Assembly (NCBI RefSeq): GCF_037038585.1
Contig: NC_092524.1
Span: 49,809,001 to 49,873,000 of the forward strand
Reading direction: 5' to 3'
Length of the DNA stretch: 64,000 nt
Source: Patagioenas fasciata
Lineage: Eukaryota > Chordata > Aves > Columbiformes > Columbidae
Below the pieces are notes generated by a model. That model saw only the letters and a program-made list of their open reading frames with translations. It was not told where the DNA came from and ran no database searches. Positions 47,349 to 60,600 of the stretch are shown in pieces (the first letter of the stretch is position 1; each line of letters opens with the position of its first letter). A program made the translations under genes and the position numbers.

Positions 47349-50300
47349 CATTCCAGCTGTCTTCATGCAGAATGTGCAAATCTGATTGTCTGAGAAATTG
47401 CTATGTGGAGAATTTCCACCCTGTATATCAAACTGCCTGGTTTCACTGTAACCTCTCTGCCAAACATCAGCCCAGACCGTCAGTCACAGCTTCTAGGGGT
47501 AATGATGAGCACAGACTGGAACTGATAGTTTAGCTGGAGATGGAGGCAAGTGTGATGCTTTTCTGTGTATTTGCAAAGTGGCACTAACTTTTATTCTACA
47601 CTGTGGGCCAACCAACAGTGGTGAGGCATTTGCAACAATACCGCAGATATAAATGAAACATTGAAACATATTCTGATATAGTCAACATTAACAGACACTA
47701 CACTCCCTAATAATGTGACTGAGCAGGGTTCACCTGGATCTTATTGAAAAAAAGGTTAAATACATATGTACATCTATATCTATATTCAGAGAGACAGAAA
47801 TCATTGTGATGGAAATGTTGGAAAGACTGACAGGTCAGATCAATTTTGAACTTCAGACTAAAATTTACTAAATTTGCTCATTAGCAACACACTTTGTGCT
47901 AATAGTTAAATCTCACACAGTTGTGATCAACACTATGTATACAGAACTGTTAACTCTAATCTTCTAAATTAGCTATAAGTACACAGTGCTACGATGCTGT
48001 CGATGCACAGCTAGCATTTATGGCTAGGGTCCTTGGTGGCTCCTAATTGAAGAAGAAGGTGACCAGCTCAGTGTGAGAACACATCTACGAGAGAAGTTAA
48101 AACTGAAGTGGATTTGCCTTCCTTCACCTTTTTCCTTCTCTGGTATTTTAATGCTACTGCCCCCTCCCAAAATAGGGATTCTCCTCTGCTCTTTCTTCTG
48201 CTTGTGTAATTTTCTTTTGTCCTTTCAGACATCCCTGTGTATTCTGGAGGTTTTCTACCTATTTGCAGTCACTTGTATTTGTCTTATGCTCTGTCTGGAG
48301 ACTTTTTGTTACTTGGATGGCTTCTAGTGCAACTACACCCATCCTTGTTCCTTTGGTGATCACATTGCTCACATACTTGGTAAAATGCTTATACATTATA
48401 CTCGATATTGCCATCACAGGGTTACTAAATATGAGCTTACCATCGATATTTACACTATTTTGTTCATTTAAATTTGGGTTCAAGGCAAGTTGATGTTAAT
48501 TATGTCCTGTTTAATACATTTTGAATTCATAGGTGTCACATATCTCTGTTTTGGCTACAGTCTGGTTTAGACAGGACTTTCTTTTGACATTCATTCATTT
48601 CATACCAGTTTGGTTATTTGTGATTATTTTTTTTTTCCATGGCTCAGAACATCTTGTTTTACCTATAGAATTAAATCATGCTCTTAGTTTGTAAATGTCC
48701 TGGTTTTCACGGGTAGATTTGCTAGTTAGGTTTGACTATTGTGGAGAGATGCATTTGAACAAACAAGTGGAGAGAGTTCATACTTAAGGTTGCAGCAGGA
48801 TATACTGTTAGGCATTCAGATCTCCCAGAGCTGCTGTGACTTTCATTGTTTTGTGTGTGTGTGGTAATTCAGCCCATGCTAAAAATGTCGCTTAATTTTT
48901 ACAGGAGTAACCTTACCATAAGAAGGAACACACTGCCACTATTACATACAAGATTATGCTTCAAAAGCCATGAAGAATGGAATTTAGTTTTCTCAGAAGC
49001 TAGTTAAACACAAGGAGACTTTACAGACTTTGTTACCCAAAAGTTTACCTTACTCTCATTTGGTAGACATGTCATATGATAACTTACCTTGCAAGAAACA
49101 AGGTACATACTCATTTCTGAATCAGGTAAAAATAAATAGTGAAGGAGTTTATTTTGCCACTTCTACTCATACTGATTTCTCACCAAAGATTAGGAATAGA
49201 AGATTGTCTTTCATATTACTGAGAGCTCAATAGTGGAAACCAAAAGAGACCTCTATGGGAAAAGTGTTGTTTGACACATACTTGAATTATATTAAGTAGC
49301 TGATAACTATTGAAGTGACAGTATCCGCTAACAATATAAACTATTCAAGAATTAATATACAGGGTAGAAAAGAGATGGACTATGAAGAAATGCAGATGCA
49401 CCTTAACTACTAAATAAAAAAGAATAAATAACAAATGAAATTCAATGTAGGTATATAAAGTGATGTAATAAGGAAAAAAAAAAATCTTTACTTAACATTT
49501 CAAGTGTTGGTCTCTGAGTTAAGACCCTATTACTGAGTAATAGCAGTTGAGATTTTAATAGATAGTTCTTCAGAAACATCAGCTTTGTGTGTTCAAAAAA
49601 ACCATCAGAGTTTAAGAAACTAGTAGGAAAGAAATAGGACAAAAGAAAACAAAGAACACTGTTATGCTGCTGAACAACCCTGCCGTACAACTGAATCTTA
49701 AATGCCTTATACACATTTCTGGTCTTCCCTTCTTCACATTGAAAAGAAAGGTGCAACAGAGAAAAGTACACAGAATTAAAGGTTGCATTGAGAGAATTAT
49801 GGGAGAATTAAAAAATATATAAGAACTCCTCTATTAGGAATAACTACCATTATACTACAATTGAATGAGCTACTATTCACAATTCTTAAAAATGTTACTA
49901 TACAGACCATTGTCTTAATCTGCAATTATAATTTCCAAAACTTGACTTTTAATACAGCTAGATGAGCAGTTTACTTCCTTTGCATCACTTTGCCAGGAAA
50001 CTGAGTATTCTGTTGAAGAAAATAGACATACTGATCTGAATTATACCATCAAAAGGTTAGAAAAAAACTGCAGGGCATCATCCTATGCAGTGTTTCCTAA
50101 GTACTGGGAATTTAGCTTTATGCTTTAGAAAGCAAATTAGATTCCCTATGCATCATTTACGCCTGAGAAATTCACGTTATCCTTTAACCCTTTGCTTACC
50201 ATCAACTAGATATTTGGGAGTTTTTAGGTTTGTTCTGAAAAATTTGCTGGGAGTCCGAATTGAGCTGGCTGGTCTATAAATCTCTGTCCTCCTACTTTTT

Positions 50301-52553
50301 GCCATTGAAAAAGACCAGAAAAACTGAATTTACCATTTGCTGGGGTTCTGAGAGTTCACACATCCTTCAAAATTTTTCCACAGATAAGTGGTGATCTCAC
50401 TAATATAACTTTGCATCAACTTTTCAGCTCATTTGATATCAACATTTCTAACACATCTAACTATGATCTAAACTGTTCCTTTGCATATTTGAGTTTGAGA
50501 TACTACGCTTTCATCGTGACAGATACCTTGTTATGATTATACATGGGAGTAAGATAGCTGTTAAAAACTCTGCAGAGTAAGTGGACCAATCCCTTCCTAG
50601 GTCTTCCTCTTAATACTAATGCACTTATACAATAATTCCTCATTACTTTTAGTGTTCATTGGTACTAACATTTATCTTCTGTTTTGACCTTTCCAAATTT
50701 GCCCCTACATGCTTCTGTCACAATTTTATACTCTTCCTTTATAACTTCATCTAATTTTCGGTGCATGTTCGTCTCTAGTGCTCGAATTAATGAATAATTT
50801 GTAATTTTTTTCAGGGGGTTGTGTTACATTTTCATTGTCTCACTTGCAATGAGAGAAATTTATTATCCAACTGTGCCTTCAGTATTTTTTCTTTACAGAA
50901 TGTCCAGCTCTCATTAACTCTTTTTTTTTTTTTTTCTCAGTCCAAACTCTTTATGAAAGCTTACATACTAGGCATGTAGTTTAGTAAAGTCTGTTTTCCT
51001 GAAGGCTATGACATCTTTTAATTGCTATTTATCTCATTTGAAGAATCACAAATATTGTCATTTCGTTGCTACTCTGAACTGCCTTCTAAAATGGTATTCT
51101 CAGCCAGTTCTTTCCTCTGTGTTTAATTAAAACACACAAAACATTTCATTTTCTAACTCTGAATCAATTACTGTCAATGGATTCTAAGAGCTTGCTGGAC
51201 AGGCTGTATTCAGCTCTATTCCTGGAATTGTCTGCACAGCTGATATCCCTCATTATCATGGGCTTTTGTTCTTTAAATGAATCTGCTAATTTCTCTATAC
51301 ACATGATCTTGGTATGCTGCTTTATGTTAGACCTACATAATAATAGCTGTGCACAGCTTTTTATATTTTCATCATTGCTCAGTTTTTCAGCAAACATATC
51401 TTAATTTAAAGTGTTGACTTAGAGCAAATGTATGCATTAATGATCATCACCCTTTATTCCTCTGCCTGCACTTCTTGAGCAAGCTTTTTCACTTTGTATT
51501 AATTTTACAGTCATATGGATTATCCCATCAAATCTGTTATACTAGCTGAACTTGCCATATATTGAGAATCTTACCCATTTATATTTATTTTCCACATTTC
51601 TTGGCTCAGTATTCACGTACCTTAGCAGTTTAGTATCCATTATCATCTTACTTGTTCCTTTCTTGAAGTTACTGTGAACACTGCTTTCCTTTTTTTTTTC
51701 TTCCATTATTCTTAAGGATAAACTGCAAGTTCTTCTCCTGTTCATCTGATCATAGCAAAAAAAAGGAGGAGAGTAAGCACAATCCAATGAGACTTCTGAC
51801 AAAACCTCAAACTGTTCAGAGTACAGAAATATGGTGAAATATTCTAGAGGTGAGAAAGAAACTTGAAGTGCTATAAAATTATGGAGTTCTCTTACAGATT
51901 GCCCATAATTGGTAGCAAGTAAGGGTTGTACCAGTAACCATAATTACATGCAGTCTACTTGCCCCTACTTCCAAGATTTGGTTTAAAGGTGATTAAACTC
52001 TCTCCATTCCTGAAGCAGGTTAAACAAAAATAACAACAAAAAAATCTTGAAATACTATTTTATTCTTTTGCAGGTATTCACTGACATTCTTTTCTAATAT
52101 TACAATAAAACTGAGTAGGATAGACCACTTATTCATGAGTAATTTGCTTCTGGCTTCTACTTTATCTTTTATATATCATATAGAGTTTGGATAACAGAGG
52201 ATGGTGTAGTGGGGGGGACAGGTATTTCTGAAAGAGGGGACTCCATGCAGGTTGCTAGCCTGGTGACCTTGCTTTTCATGTACCTTACTGCCTCCCGGGG
52301 AGCCTGTAGACTGTGTGGACTCTCTGTGCCACCCTTCCAGACTCAAACATGTGCAAGGTTGAGTGAGGGGAGGGTTAGATGGGGGAGGTCTCCCAGTAAT
52401 TGTAGTACCCAAGTTTCTTTTACTTCTAAGCCATTAGTCAGCTGGACAAAAAGGAGGGGTGCTAAATAAAACACCACATCGTTGCGATTGTTACTGGGGG
52501 GAAAAAAGCCAAACAGTTGGATTTTAGTGAAAGAATGGTGTTCTTTCTTCCAG
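47349..52553. other. Unique AT-rich non-coding stretch
   Basis: No transposon recognised. A strong acceptor-like TTTTCTTTTGTCCTTTCAG ends near 48230, and a T run followed by CTCAG is at 50921-50940. Both are followed by frames without good donors. A 29-base interval with good splice-like ends is at 49088-49116 on the minus strand (see findings). Confidence 0.45.
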
Positions 52554-52755
52554 GTTGCATGAACAAGATGTATTACACAGGCTTCGCTTTCCATGAAGTT
52601 GAACATGTTTTGACAGACAGGCTGAGAGCTGAAACCAAATATGATTTTGCTAAATGAACCCATCTGTTTGTGCTGCAGAAGGCAGATGCTGAAGTGCCAA
52701 GTTGTAAGTGACCACATGGATTTTTACACAACGAGTTTTGCTTTCATTCCTTTAG

Positions 52756-53330
52756 ATACTGATGTTATTATGAGAAAGACGAATGGGAAGATTGAGGAAG
52801 AAGAGGTTAAACATTACTATCACATGGGCTCATACCTTGGCACATCTGTCTTGCACAACAAAGTTATCGAGGAAGTGAAGAATATACTATCAAAATCATA
52901 TGTTAAGATTAATCAAGAACTGTTGAAAAAACTATAAGTTAATATTTTCCCTTCTGTGGGAAACTATTCTTAAAAATGTGTCTGCTTTTATACATTTTAG
53001 CATATTCCAGTGACATTCATATGCTCACTTGCATAAATTCTATGCATAAGTTTGCTTCTGATTTCATATATTTATAAGGTGAACACTCTTCACCTACAAA
53101 CAAGTTGGAAAATGAATGTTATTACATCATATCATTGCCTACAAAATCCAGGTGTTTTTAAATCTGAACACCTTTTAAATACAATTGTAACATTTTATTA
53201 CCCTTCTTTAATGAAAGTATTCTTTGAGATGTCATGAATGAAGATAAAATTTATTACATAAAAGTTGACACAGCAGAAAGAATTTCTACAGATATGTTAG
53301 AAATAAAGTGTTGTATGGCTTAGGTTTCTA
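52756..53330 (+). other. Candidate 3'-terminal exon with polyadenylation signal
   Basis: The acceptor TTTTGCTTTCATTCCTTTAG ends at 52755. It is followed by 60 open codons in one phase, beginning TDVIMRKTNGKIEEEEVKHY and ending INQELLKKL, with TAA at 52935-52937. AATAAA stands at 53302-53307, some 365 bases beyond the stop. Upstream, GTAAGTGA begins at 52704 after an acceptor-like CTGCAG at 52678, so a 25-base exon and a 52-base intron could precede it in a compatible phase; an intron that short is unusual in birds. No protein family is recognised. Lys/Glu/Asn-rich frames arise easily in AT-rich DNA. Confidence 0.18.
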
Positions 53331-56300
53331 CAGTGTTTTTAATCATGTGGACAAGTTCCTCAGGGTCTTAAGTGATACAGCTCTTATTAAAGTCATTATT
53401 ACTACTTTGAATAAAGAGTTGTAGTACCGTATACCACACCCTGTCTATAGTAACAGAGGTAGAATTCAAAATCTCAACCACCACGCAGGTGGTACCAACC
53501 TAATGTAGCTCAATGACCTCCCACCGGAAAATCGTGTTGGTCTGACATTGTCCAGACCAAACAAAACATTTCACATAAGCATGCAACTGCAGAATGAAAC
53601 AAGTAGTGAGGGTTGAAACCTTGCAAAGGGTGGTGGGCAGGGGGTAATTAACATTTGTGCATGATAAAGTTCTGCTGATAACTGATCTGGTTTTGTGCAA
53701 ATACTTTTACTATAAAATTATTATTTTAAAAAGGTCTTATAATCAGTGAATGTGATGTATTATACAGAAATTTAGGCAGATTTCTATGACAGTGAGAAAT
53801 CTGCTACTATAGCTGGTAGCAATATGCAAATTTTTCCTTACTGTTTTTTGGAAATTAAGGTACTGTTGGGCTGGTCTTGATTCTCGAAGATAATGTACCT
53901 GCACATGGTTTCCTGCACTGCCTGAAGTGACTTCCCTCAGGAGAGTTCTAGTGTGGCAGTTCCAGAGATCTCTTGCTCATTTAAAAGCAAGGGACCTAGC
54001 AAACCCCACTTTTTCATAGTTCATCTACTAAACTACAATTCTGCAAGAATTTAATTAAGGTAATGTGTTTGAATATATATGTTTTATTTTGTCTCCACCT
54101 CAGAAAAATAATTGTGGAACTAATGAGCCTCATAGTAAGTAATTTGCAGGCAACTGAACCCAGGACCTTAAACAATGGAGTACAGACTTCTGCCTCCTGG
54201 TTTAAAAGAGTGGTAGACTGCATTATGTGGATGCAGCAGAAGGCTTTTTCTCTCTTATTGACTTGTCAGTTAGAGGAATGTAAAACATACTGAACCGGTG
54301 GGTTGGATATTTTAGAAAACATTAATTGTTGACCTTAATGGGAGAGGATGCCAACGAAGGCTAACACATTTTAAGTGTGTGATCTGCAAGTCTTTACAGA
54401 CATACTTACACATATGCACTACTGTTCGTGTGTGCAATAGCATCTGCCATGACAGGCACCAGCTAAATGAAAAGAAGAAACATTAACTCAGCAGTCCGCT
54501 AAATGAACCTAAATAAATAGCAGATACACAAGGAATGTGTCGAGCTCTCAGAAGTTCTGCACTGTCTGGGCACACTGAACATGGTGTGGCTGACACTACT
54601 CAGAATAAATGTGCTTCCAACTTCCTAAAATAAAAGCAGCAGATTCTGGTGGCACAGCATTTGCATAGGCAATTTTCTGCCTTATAGCAGTTTTCAAACA
54701 ACAGGAGAAATGAAAGAAAAAAGAGGAGTGTCACAGAAGCACCTAGCTAAGAATCTGAGATTATCTCATTTTGAATAACATCCTAGAAATACTTAGCTTC
54801 CACTTTCAGATCTTAGTCAAAACCTTAAAGCAAGGGAAAACCTTTAAAATCTGCCTATTAACATTTCATTTCAGGAAACAGCAAGAACAAAGCTTGGAAA
54901 GCAAACACTTGCAGGAACAGTGAACACAACTGAAAAAAAAATTCTCCACTAATAAGGCAATGTCTCCATTGACTGCATTAAGAGCGAAAAACATATATGA
55001 GGTATATAGTTTTAAACAGCAAATTCATACGACTATCAGGTCTGATAGGTCCTTCATGTTGGAAAAACTGAGCAGCTGTGCTTTTTAAGAGTGACAGCTC
55101 CCAAATCTGTAGTAGTGAATTTTAATGCATATTTTCACCTACCCACAATCTACTTCTTGGGATATGATAAATAAGATCACATTAATTATTTGCTTAGAAT
55201 AAATAGTATGATACACTTAGTCTTTTCTTTTTCTTGTAGAATCATTTGCAAAGTTACCTGAATTGCTAATTAATAATTTGCAAATATCATCATGGAAAAT
55301 ATTAGTTGATAGGGTTATAGAACAATTTAACTTCTTATCTAGTCAAACATGTAACTGGTCACTTTTAATACATGCTGTAACATATGTTTCCTCCTTGGCA
55401 GAATAAAAGGTTATACAAAAGAAATGAATGATGAAGAACAACCATGCTTTCTGGTAGGAATTTTTGGACAAATTATTTGTGTTAAAATTTATGAAACTTT
55501 CAAGATTTGTGAACATTTTTCATGAATAAACCATCATAGCACACATTAACCTTGAGTGTTATGACCCTATGAATAACAGTAAAGTGAAATTGCCATTTAT
55601 TTCTGCAATATATAGCCAGTAGCAGGAAGTCTCCAGGTTATGGAAGAAGAGCAAAGAGCTTATTTGAACCATGTCAATAAGCTTTCAATTTCATTATAGT
55701 CCCTGAAAGATCAGTAAAATGCAATAAATACCAAAGGACCACTTAAGAGCACTAAAAGAAATGGCACAGAAGCATTTCCTTATTCGTATAAAACCAATGT
55801 AATATGGTACCAAAGTGCTTTAAACAATAGTTACAGAGTTGTTATCAATTAATTTTTTTAATGAAGTAGCAACGTTTTCTGTAATTTTTTTGACAAATTC
55901 CTTTAGTTTTGATCCTGTGCAGGTCACAATCATTCAGGGGAAAAAAAAAAATGTACTTACCCACTTTACCCACTTCATTAAGTGATTTTTTTAGTGTTAA
56001 AAATTGTAGAATTAAATAATTTTAAAGGACCATAGGAGATATGGATAGATCACTTAAAAGTTTCAATAACTGTTTTGCCTTTAGCAAAATTTCAGTTACA
56101 CAGAATGCCCTCTTCTAAAACTCAATTCTACCCCAGGAAGACAAGCTAAATTTGAAGTGGCGTGTATTTGTACAGCAAATTGAATTATAAGAATGGCAGC
56201 CATTCAGCAGCAGTAACAAGGCCAGGTAGATAGTGTAACTAGGCAACTGAAGAAAACAAAGATACAGTATGAACAGAAATGAAATAGATTGCTTTAAATA

Positions 56301-57100
56301 ATTTTACAGTCCTCATATATTTCTTTGCAAAAAATAGTCAAATTATGTGAACACATTCTTCCCTGAGTAGAAATAGGTAATTTAGATCTCTTTTTTGAAA
56401 CTGAACATTTAAAGGGTAAATAATACAGCTGATTTCCTAATGTCTTTGTGGTATATTTGGTCAATCTACATAGACTTCAGACTTTCTACCATCCATTCTA
56501 TTAGCCTGCATCCAGATTACTGTATGATACAAATTGCTTCTCATTTTGTTTTGTGTTGCCTTTCACTGTGGCACCTGAAAATGTAATCATCAAAAGCTTC
56601 ATGGTTCTTCTAAATAATCAATAAAAAGTTGCATAACACCTGGCTTGGTAACAACCTCTGCAGAAGCCCACTGGAGATACTGATACTGCATCTGATAAGA
56701 ATTCTCTATTAACTAGTCATGTTTAGATATGTCACTAAGTTAATTATTAATCTGCTGACTGTGTGCACTGCTCATATTTGATATAATGAGATCTTAAATC
56801 AGAATACCATACTGTATTAAGTCAACTCTCTTAAGGAATTATATAACATACATAATTTCTGCATTTACTAGTCAAAGATCTAATCCCTCTGCTAATCTTA
56901 ATCTTTCATCAGTTTTCAATAAAACTTCTTGATAAACATTAAATATCCTACCATTTTTTAACTCTTTGCTGATTAAGGTCCTTCTCATTTTTTTTGCACA
57001 CTTTTGCTCGTGAACAACACTACAGTAGCTGAAATTAAGTGACCCAGATCACGCGCTCCTTCAGTGACACCGGCACAGCATTAACACTTCCCCTTTTCAG
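53331..57100. other. Unique AT-rich non-coding stretch
   Basis: No gene or transposon recognised. A short perfect inverted repeat is at 53537-53560 (TTGGTCTG, eight-base loop, CAGACCAA). Confidence 0.55.
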
Positions 57101-57207
57101 AGATTCCACACTTGCACCAGTTTCTCCATGAAATGATTGCCAGATTTATTTTCCAAAGACACTTGAATGCTGAGTTACTCACAGTTGGTTCAGAAATAGA
57201 AGAGGAG
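57101..57207 (+). other. Weak candidate coding exon
   Basis: The acceptor TTAACACTTCCCCTTTTCAG ends at 57100 and a moderate donor, GAG/GTGAAG, lies at 57208. The 107 bases between them are open for 35 codons in one phase (IPHLHQFLHEMIARFIFQRH onwards). CpGs cluster just upstream (ACGCGCTCC, CACCGGCAC). The protein is not recognised. Confidence 0.18.
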
Positions 57208-57600
57208 GTGAAGTACTTGAATAAATTATTGCTCAGCTCTGCATACCAAGTATACAGATGTTTTATACTGCTGAAGAGTGAATATATAAAAAGAAAGGCT
57301 CAGGACAGGACTTAACTTCTCAGACTGTGAGAAAAACTTAATGCTAATAGTTAAAAAAAAATCACTAATAGTTAAAATAACTCTGTACTTTCCTCAAGAA
57401 GCAGAGAAAATCCCATTATCTTTTGGAACTATGTCTTCTGCTTCTTGGAGGGGCACAAATGTGGGTCAAAGATCAGGGAAAAAAATAACAACTAAATAAT
57501 TTTCCATTCCAAGCCATGGTCAAACACAACCCCTAAACTGCAGAGATAAACCTGGACATAGGCCTAAGTCCCAAGTCTTTTTGGGGTCTTTCTGTCATAG

Positions 57601-57656
57601 GTGGTGGGAGAGAGAAAAGCTTGAGCAGAGAGTGATTCAGAACAGAAACCAAGCTG
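57601..57656 (+). other. Candidate coding exon, coiled-coil-like
   Basis: A strong acceptor, TTTTTGGGGTCTTTCTGTCATAG, ends at 57600 and a good donor, GTGAGAAG, begins at 57657. The 56 bases between them encode, in one phase, WWEREKLEQRVIQNRNQA, a charged heptad-like segment. The interval begins two bases into a codon and ends one base into a codon, so its phase does not fit a direct join from 57101-57207; at most one of the two is likely to be real in the same transcript. No family recognised. Confidence 0.2.
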
Positions 57657-60600
57657 GTGAGAAGCACGGGTTATCGACTTCCACGGACAGCAGGAGGAGA
57701 TGAGTCTCTCACACTAATACTAATGTGAAGTTTGGTATTTCTGAATGTGTTTCATTTTTATACTAACTGAACATTCCCATAGAGAAATGTGATGGTATAT
57801 AAGAGTGAACTTGCAGAGTTAGCTGTAAGGGAGCACATCATTATTTACCTTTGGCGAGGAGAAAAAATCGAAAGAAAATCCTTTTTATTTTTAGCTGAAT
57901 AGTGGGCTTACACATTCAATACTGGTCTGAGAGTCACCACTTCATATCTTGTTTTTCTACATGCAAAATGAGAAGGATAACTACAACATCAATTTCCTGG
58001 ACGTGGTGGGAGAGCTGATTTCTTTATGCAGTACAATGTATAGACATCATTCAGAACAGCAAATATATGTTTTGACTTAATTTGAATTATAAGCCATGTA
58101 AGATGGTTTATGTGTTCATCTATTGACACCCTTGAATACATAGCACAAGAATGAATCTTCTGGGGGAAGGGAAAATATGAGTTTGTTCATTAAAGTGCTT
58201 AGGATTATAGTGATGAAGTGTATCATAATCTAAATAGAATATTGCTATACATAAATGAAGATTTTGCATTATCTACAGAGAGCTCCAACCACTTCAACTG
58301 TCCAGCAATGTGACATACAAAAGCTATAAAAAGCCACACTCTTAGAGCTCTCCTTCAGTGCTTCTGATAATGTGCTAATTGATGTCTAACAAAGCAGAAT
58401 GCAGACGTTCATGAAAGGCAGTTTTGTAAAGCTTACAGGCAGGGCTATATTAGTGCTGTACTATCTCAGATTCTTAGAAAGAGCTGGTTGAAAACTTTTT
58501 CAGAACAGCATGCAGGAGACTATATAGAAGGTGGTGGAATTATTGCTGAGCCACAGGGACAGTCAGAGTATTCACAGTTTGTGTTTATATCTCAGCAAAT
58601 TTCACTGTTTTTCTATTTGGGTACTCTTTGTCAGAAGTTTATAATTATCTCACATTCAGATGGCTTCAGCAAATAATCCTTGGTCTGGGGTTTGTGATAA
58701 AATTCCTTGACAATAGAAATCTCCATTAAGCTAGCCAAGCGGGTTACCCCCTGCCATTTTTCACTTTCCAGTATTTCTCATAAATATTTCTACAAAATGA
58801 ACGAGCTATTAAAAAAACCCATGCATTACCTACATTTAGGAAATGTGGCAAATTTACAGATTAATTATGTGATTTCTGTGGCAGTCTCCTTACCCACTAC
58901 CAAAACGCATCATCCATAATAATATAAGGTACCTACTTAAAAACATGTAAACCCCTATGACAGTTATGAAGAGGGGCTGACAGAAATCCAATGAAAAGTG
59001 CAGAACGCTCATGAGTTAATACAGCTTTCCTAAGATTTGCTCTTTTGTTATGTACTTTTTTACAGGAGTTTCTTCTCCTTTCTACATTTTTCTGCAGCTG
59101 CTATGTTCTGCTTCCAGATCAGAATAACTTATGGATTCAAGAGATGAAGGCACAGGAGTACAGAGGCACATACAATGCTGTGTGGATGTTGATGGAATAA
59201 ATGTGCCTAGAAAGTGAAAAGTGTTATTATAGCCCCATTATTATATTACGTTGAAGCTTTGGCGTTTGAGACGATACACCAGTATGCTTAATCCTATAAC
59301 AAAAAGAACACTTGGGCCAAGACTGAAAATGTGTAAAGTTGCACAAAAGAAAAAGAACCAAAACAAGAATGCAATTTAACTAGAAATTGAAATGTATGTG
59401 TTTTGTTTTGTTTTTTAATTTTTGTATTAAATATCTTTGGAAACCTTTTTCTTGGAGAGAGATAATTGTTGAAGCCTCTTATTTTGTTAAGCAATTCTAA
59501 CCAGTAAAAAGTTATTTGTGTTTTCAGTTCTGAATTGGGAATGTGATGATTTTTCCTACCTTTGAAGAAAATTAAAAGGCACAAAAGTAAAAAAAAAGAG
59601 AGACCAGCGGCACGGGAACTGCAGCTGAAAGTAGGTGTTCTCGGGACAAAACTGTCTCAGTCAAAAATGTGTGCTCAACACCTGCTACCCTGCTCTGTCT
59701 TCCAGACTGAAAATAGTATGGCTGGGCTAGTCAGGATCCTGCAATGCTACTGTTCTTTCTCAGCAATAACCCAAGTTGATAAACCACCATATTTTATTGT
59801 GTTGGTGCTAGATGATAGTGCAGATCTCAGAATCGTCCAAAAGAGAAGTTTCATATGAGATACATGTTGCTATCCTTTAGGTTAGTATTTAACATAACCC
59901 TGTAAATTCAGGAGCTAGGATTTTGAGAACACTAGACGCACATTAAAACCAAGAGCTTTGGCAGCTGCAGACACAACATACCCTCTGTCAAAGGGAAATA
60001 TCTGATCTTTTTTTAATCTAAAATAACTTCCACCCTGATGGAAGTTCCATCTGTGTATGTGCAGGGATCAAAGGTATGAATCAAAACTGGAATTTTTCCT
60101 TACACTTGTAAAAAAAGCACTGGAATGTGTTTAAGGATTTTTAAAGCCTACATAATGGAAAAAATGTCCTTGTACTTATACAAGGTCTTTGTGCATGCAC
60201 AGGCAGTTTCTTGATTGACAGGCACATCACTTTTCTGCACATGCAAATACATAAAAGTGTTGCTCTTGATGGGGAAGGTGTTCACCATTCCCTTTTTTTG
60301 AAAAGCTGAAGTAGGTGGATTCTGCAGAATTTTTTCTTCTTTTTGTTAAATTACTGAACATTTTTGGTTCCAAGTTAATATTTCTCAAGAGAAATGGTAT
60401 AGAAAGTAGACATGCACACACACAAGTCCACTTAAACTCCTAGTTTTACAGTGAGCAGCAGATTGCACTGGTAATTTTCAACTGTCACTGCTGCTTATCT
60501 CGTTAGAAGAATGTCACCCAGGATGACACTGTCACCCTTGCACTATGGTAGCATATAGCTTTAGGAGTGATCAGAGGAAAGGGTGCCATCTGCTTAGTCA

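Noticed and set aside
48697-49122. Possible fourth LTR beginning TGTCCTGGTTTTC
   Set aside because: Only the first dozen bases match; there is no shared internal segment, no TGACA end and no target duplication in register.
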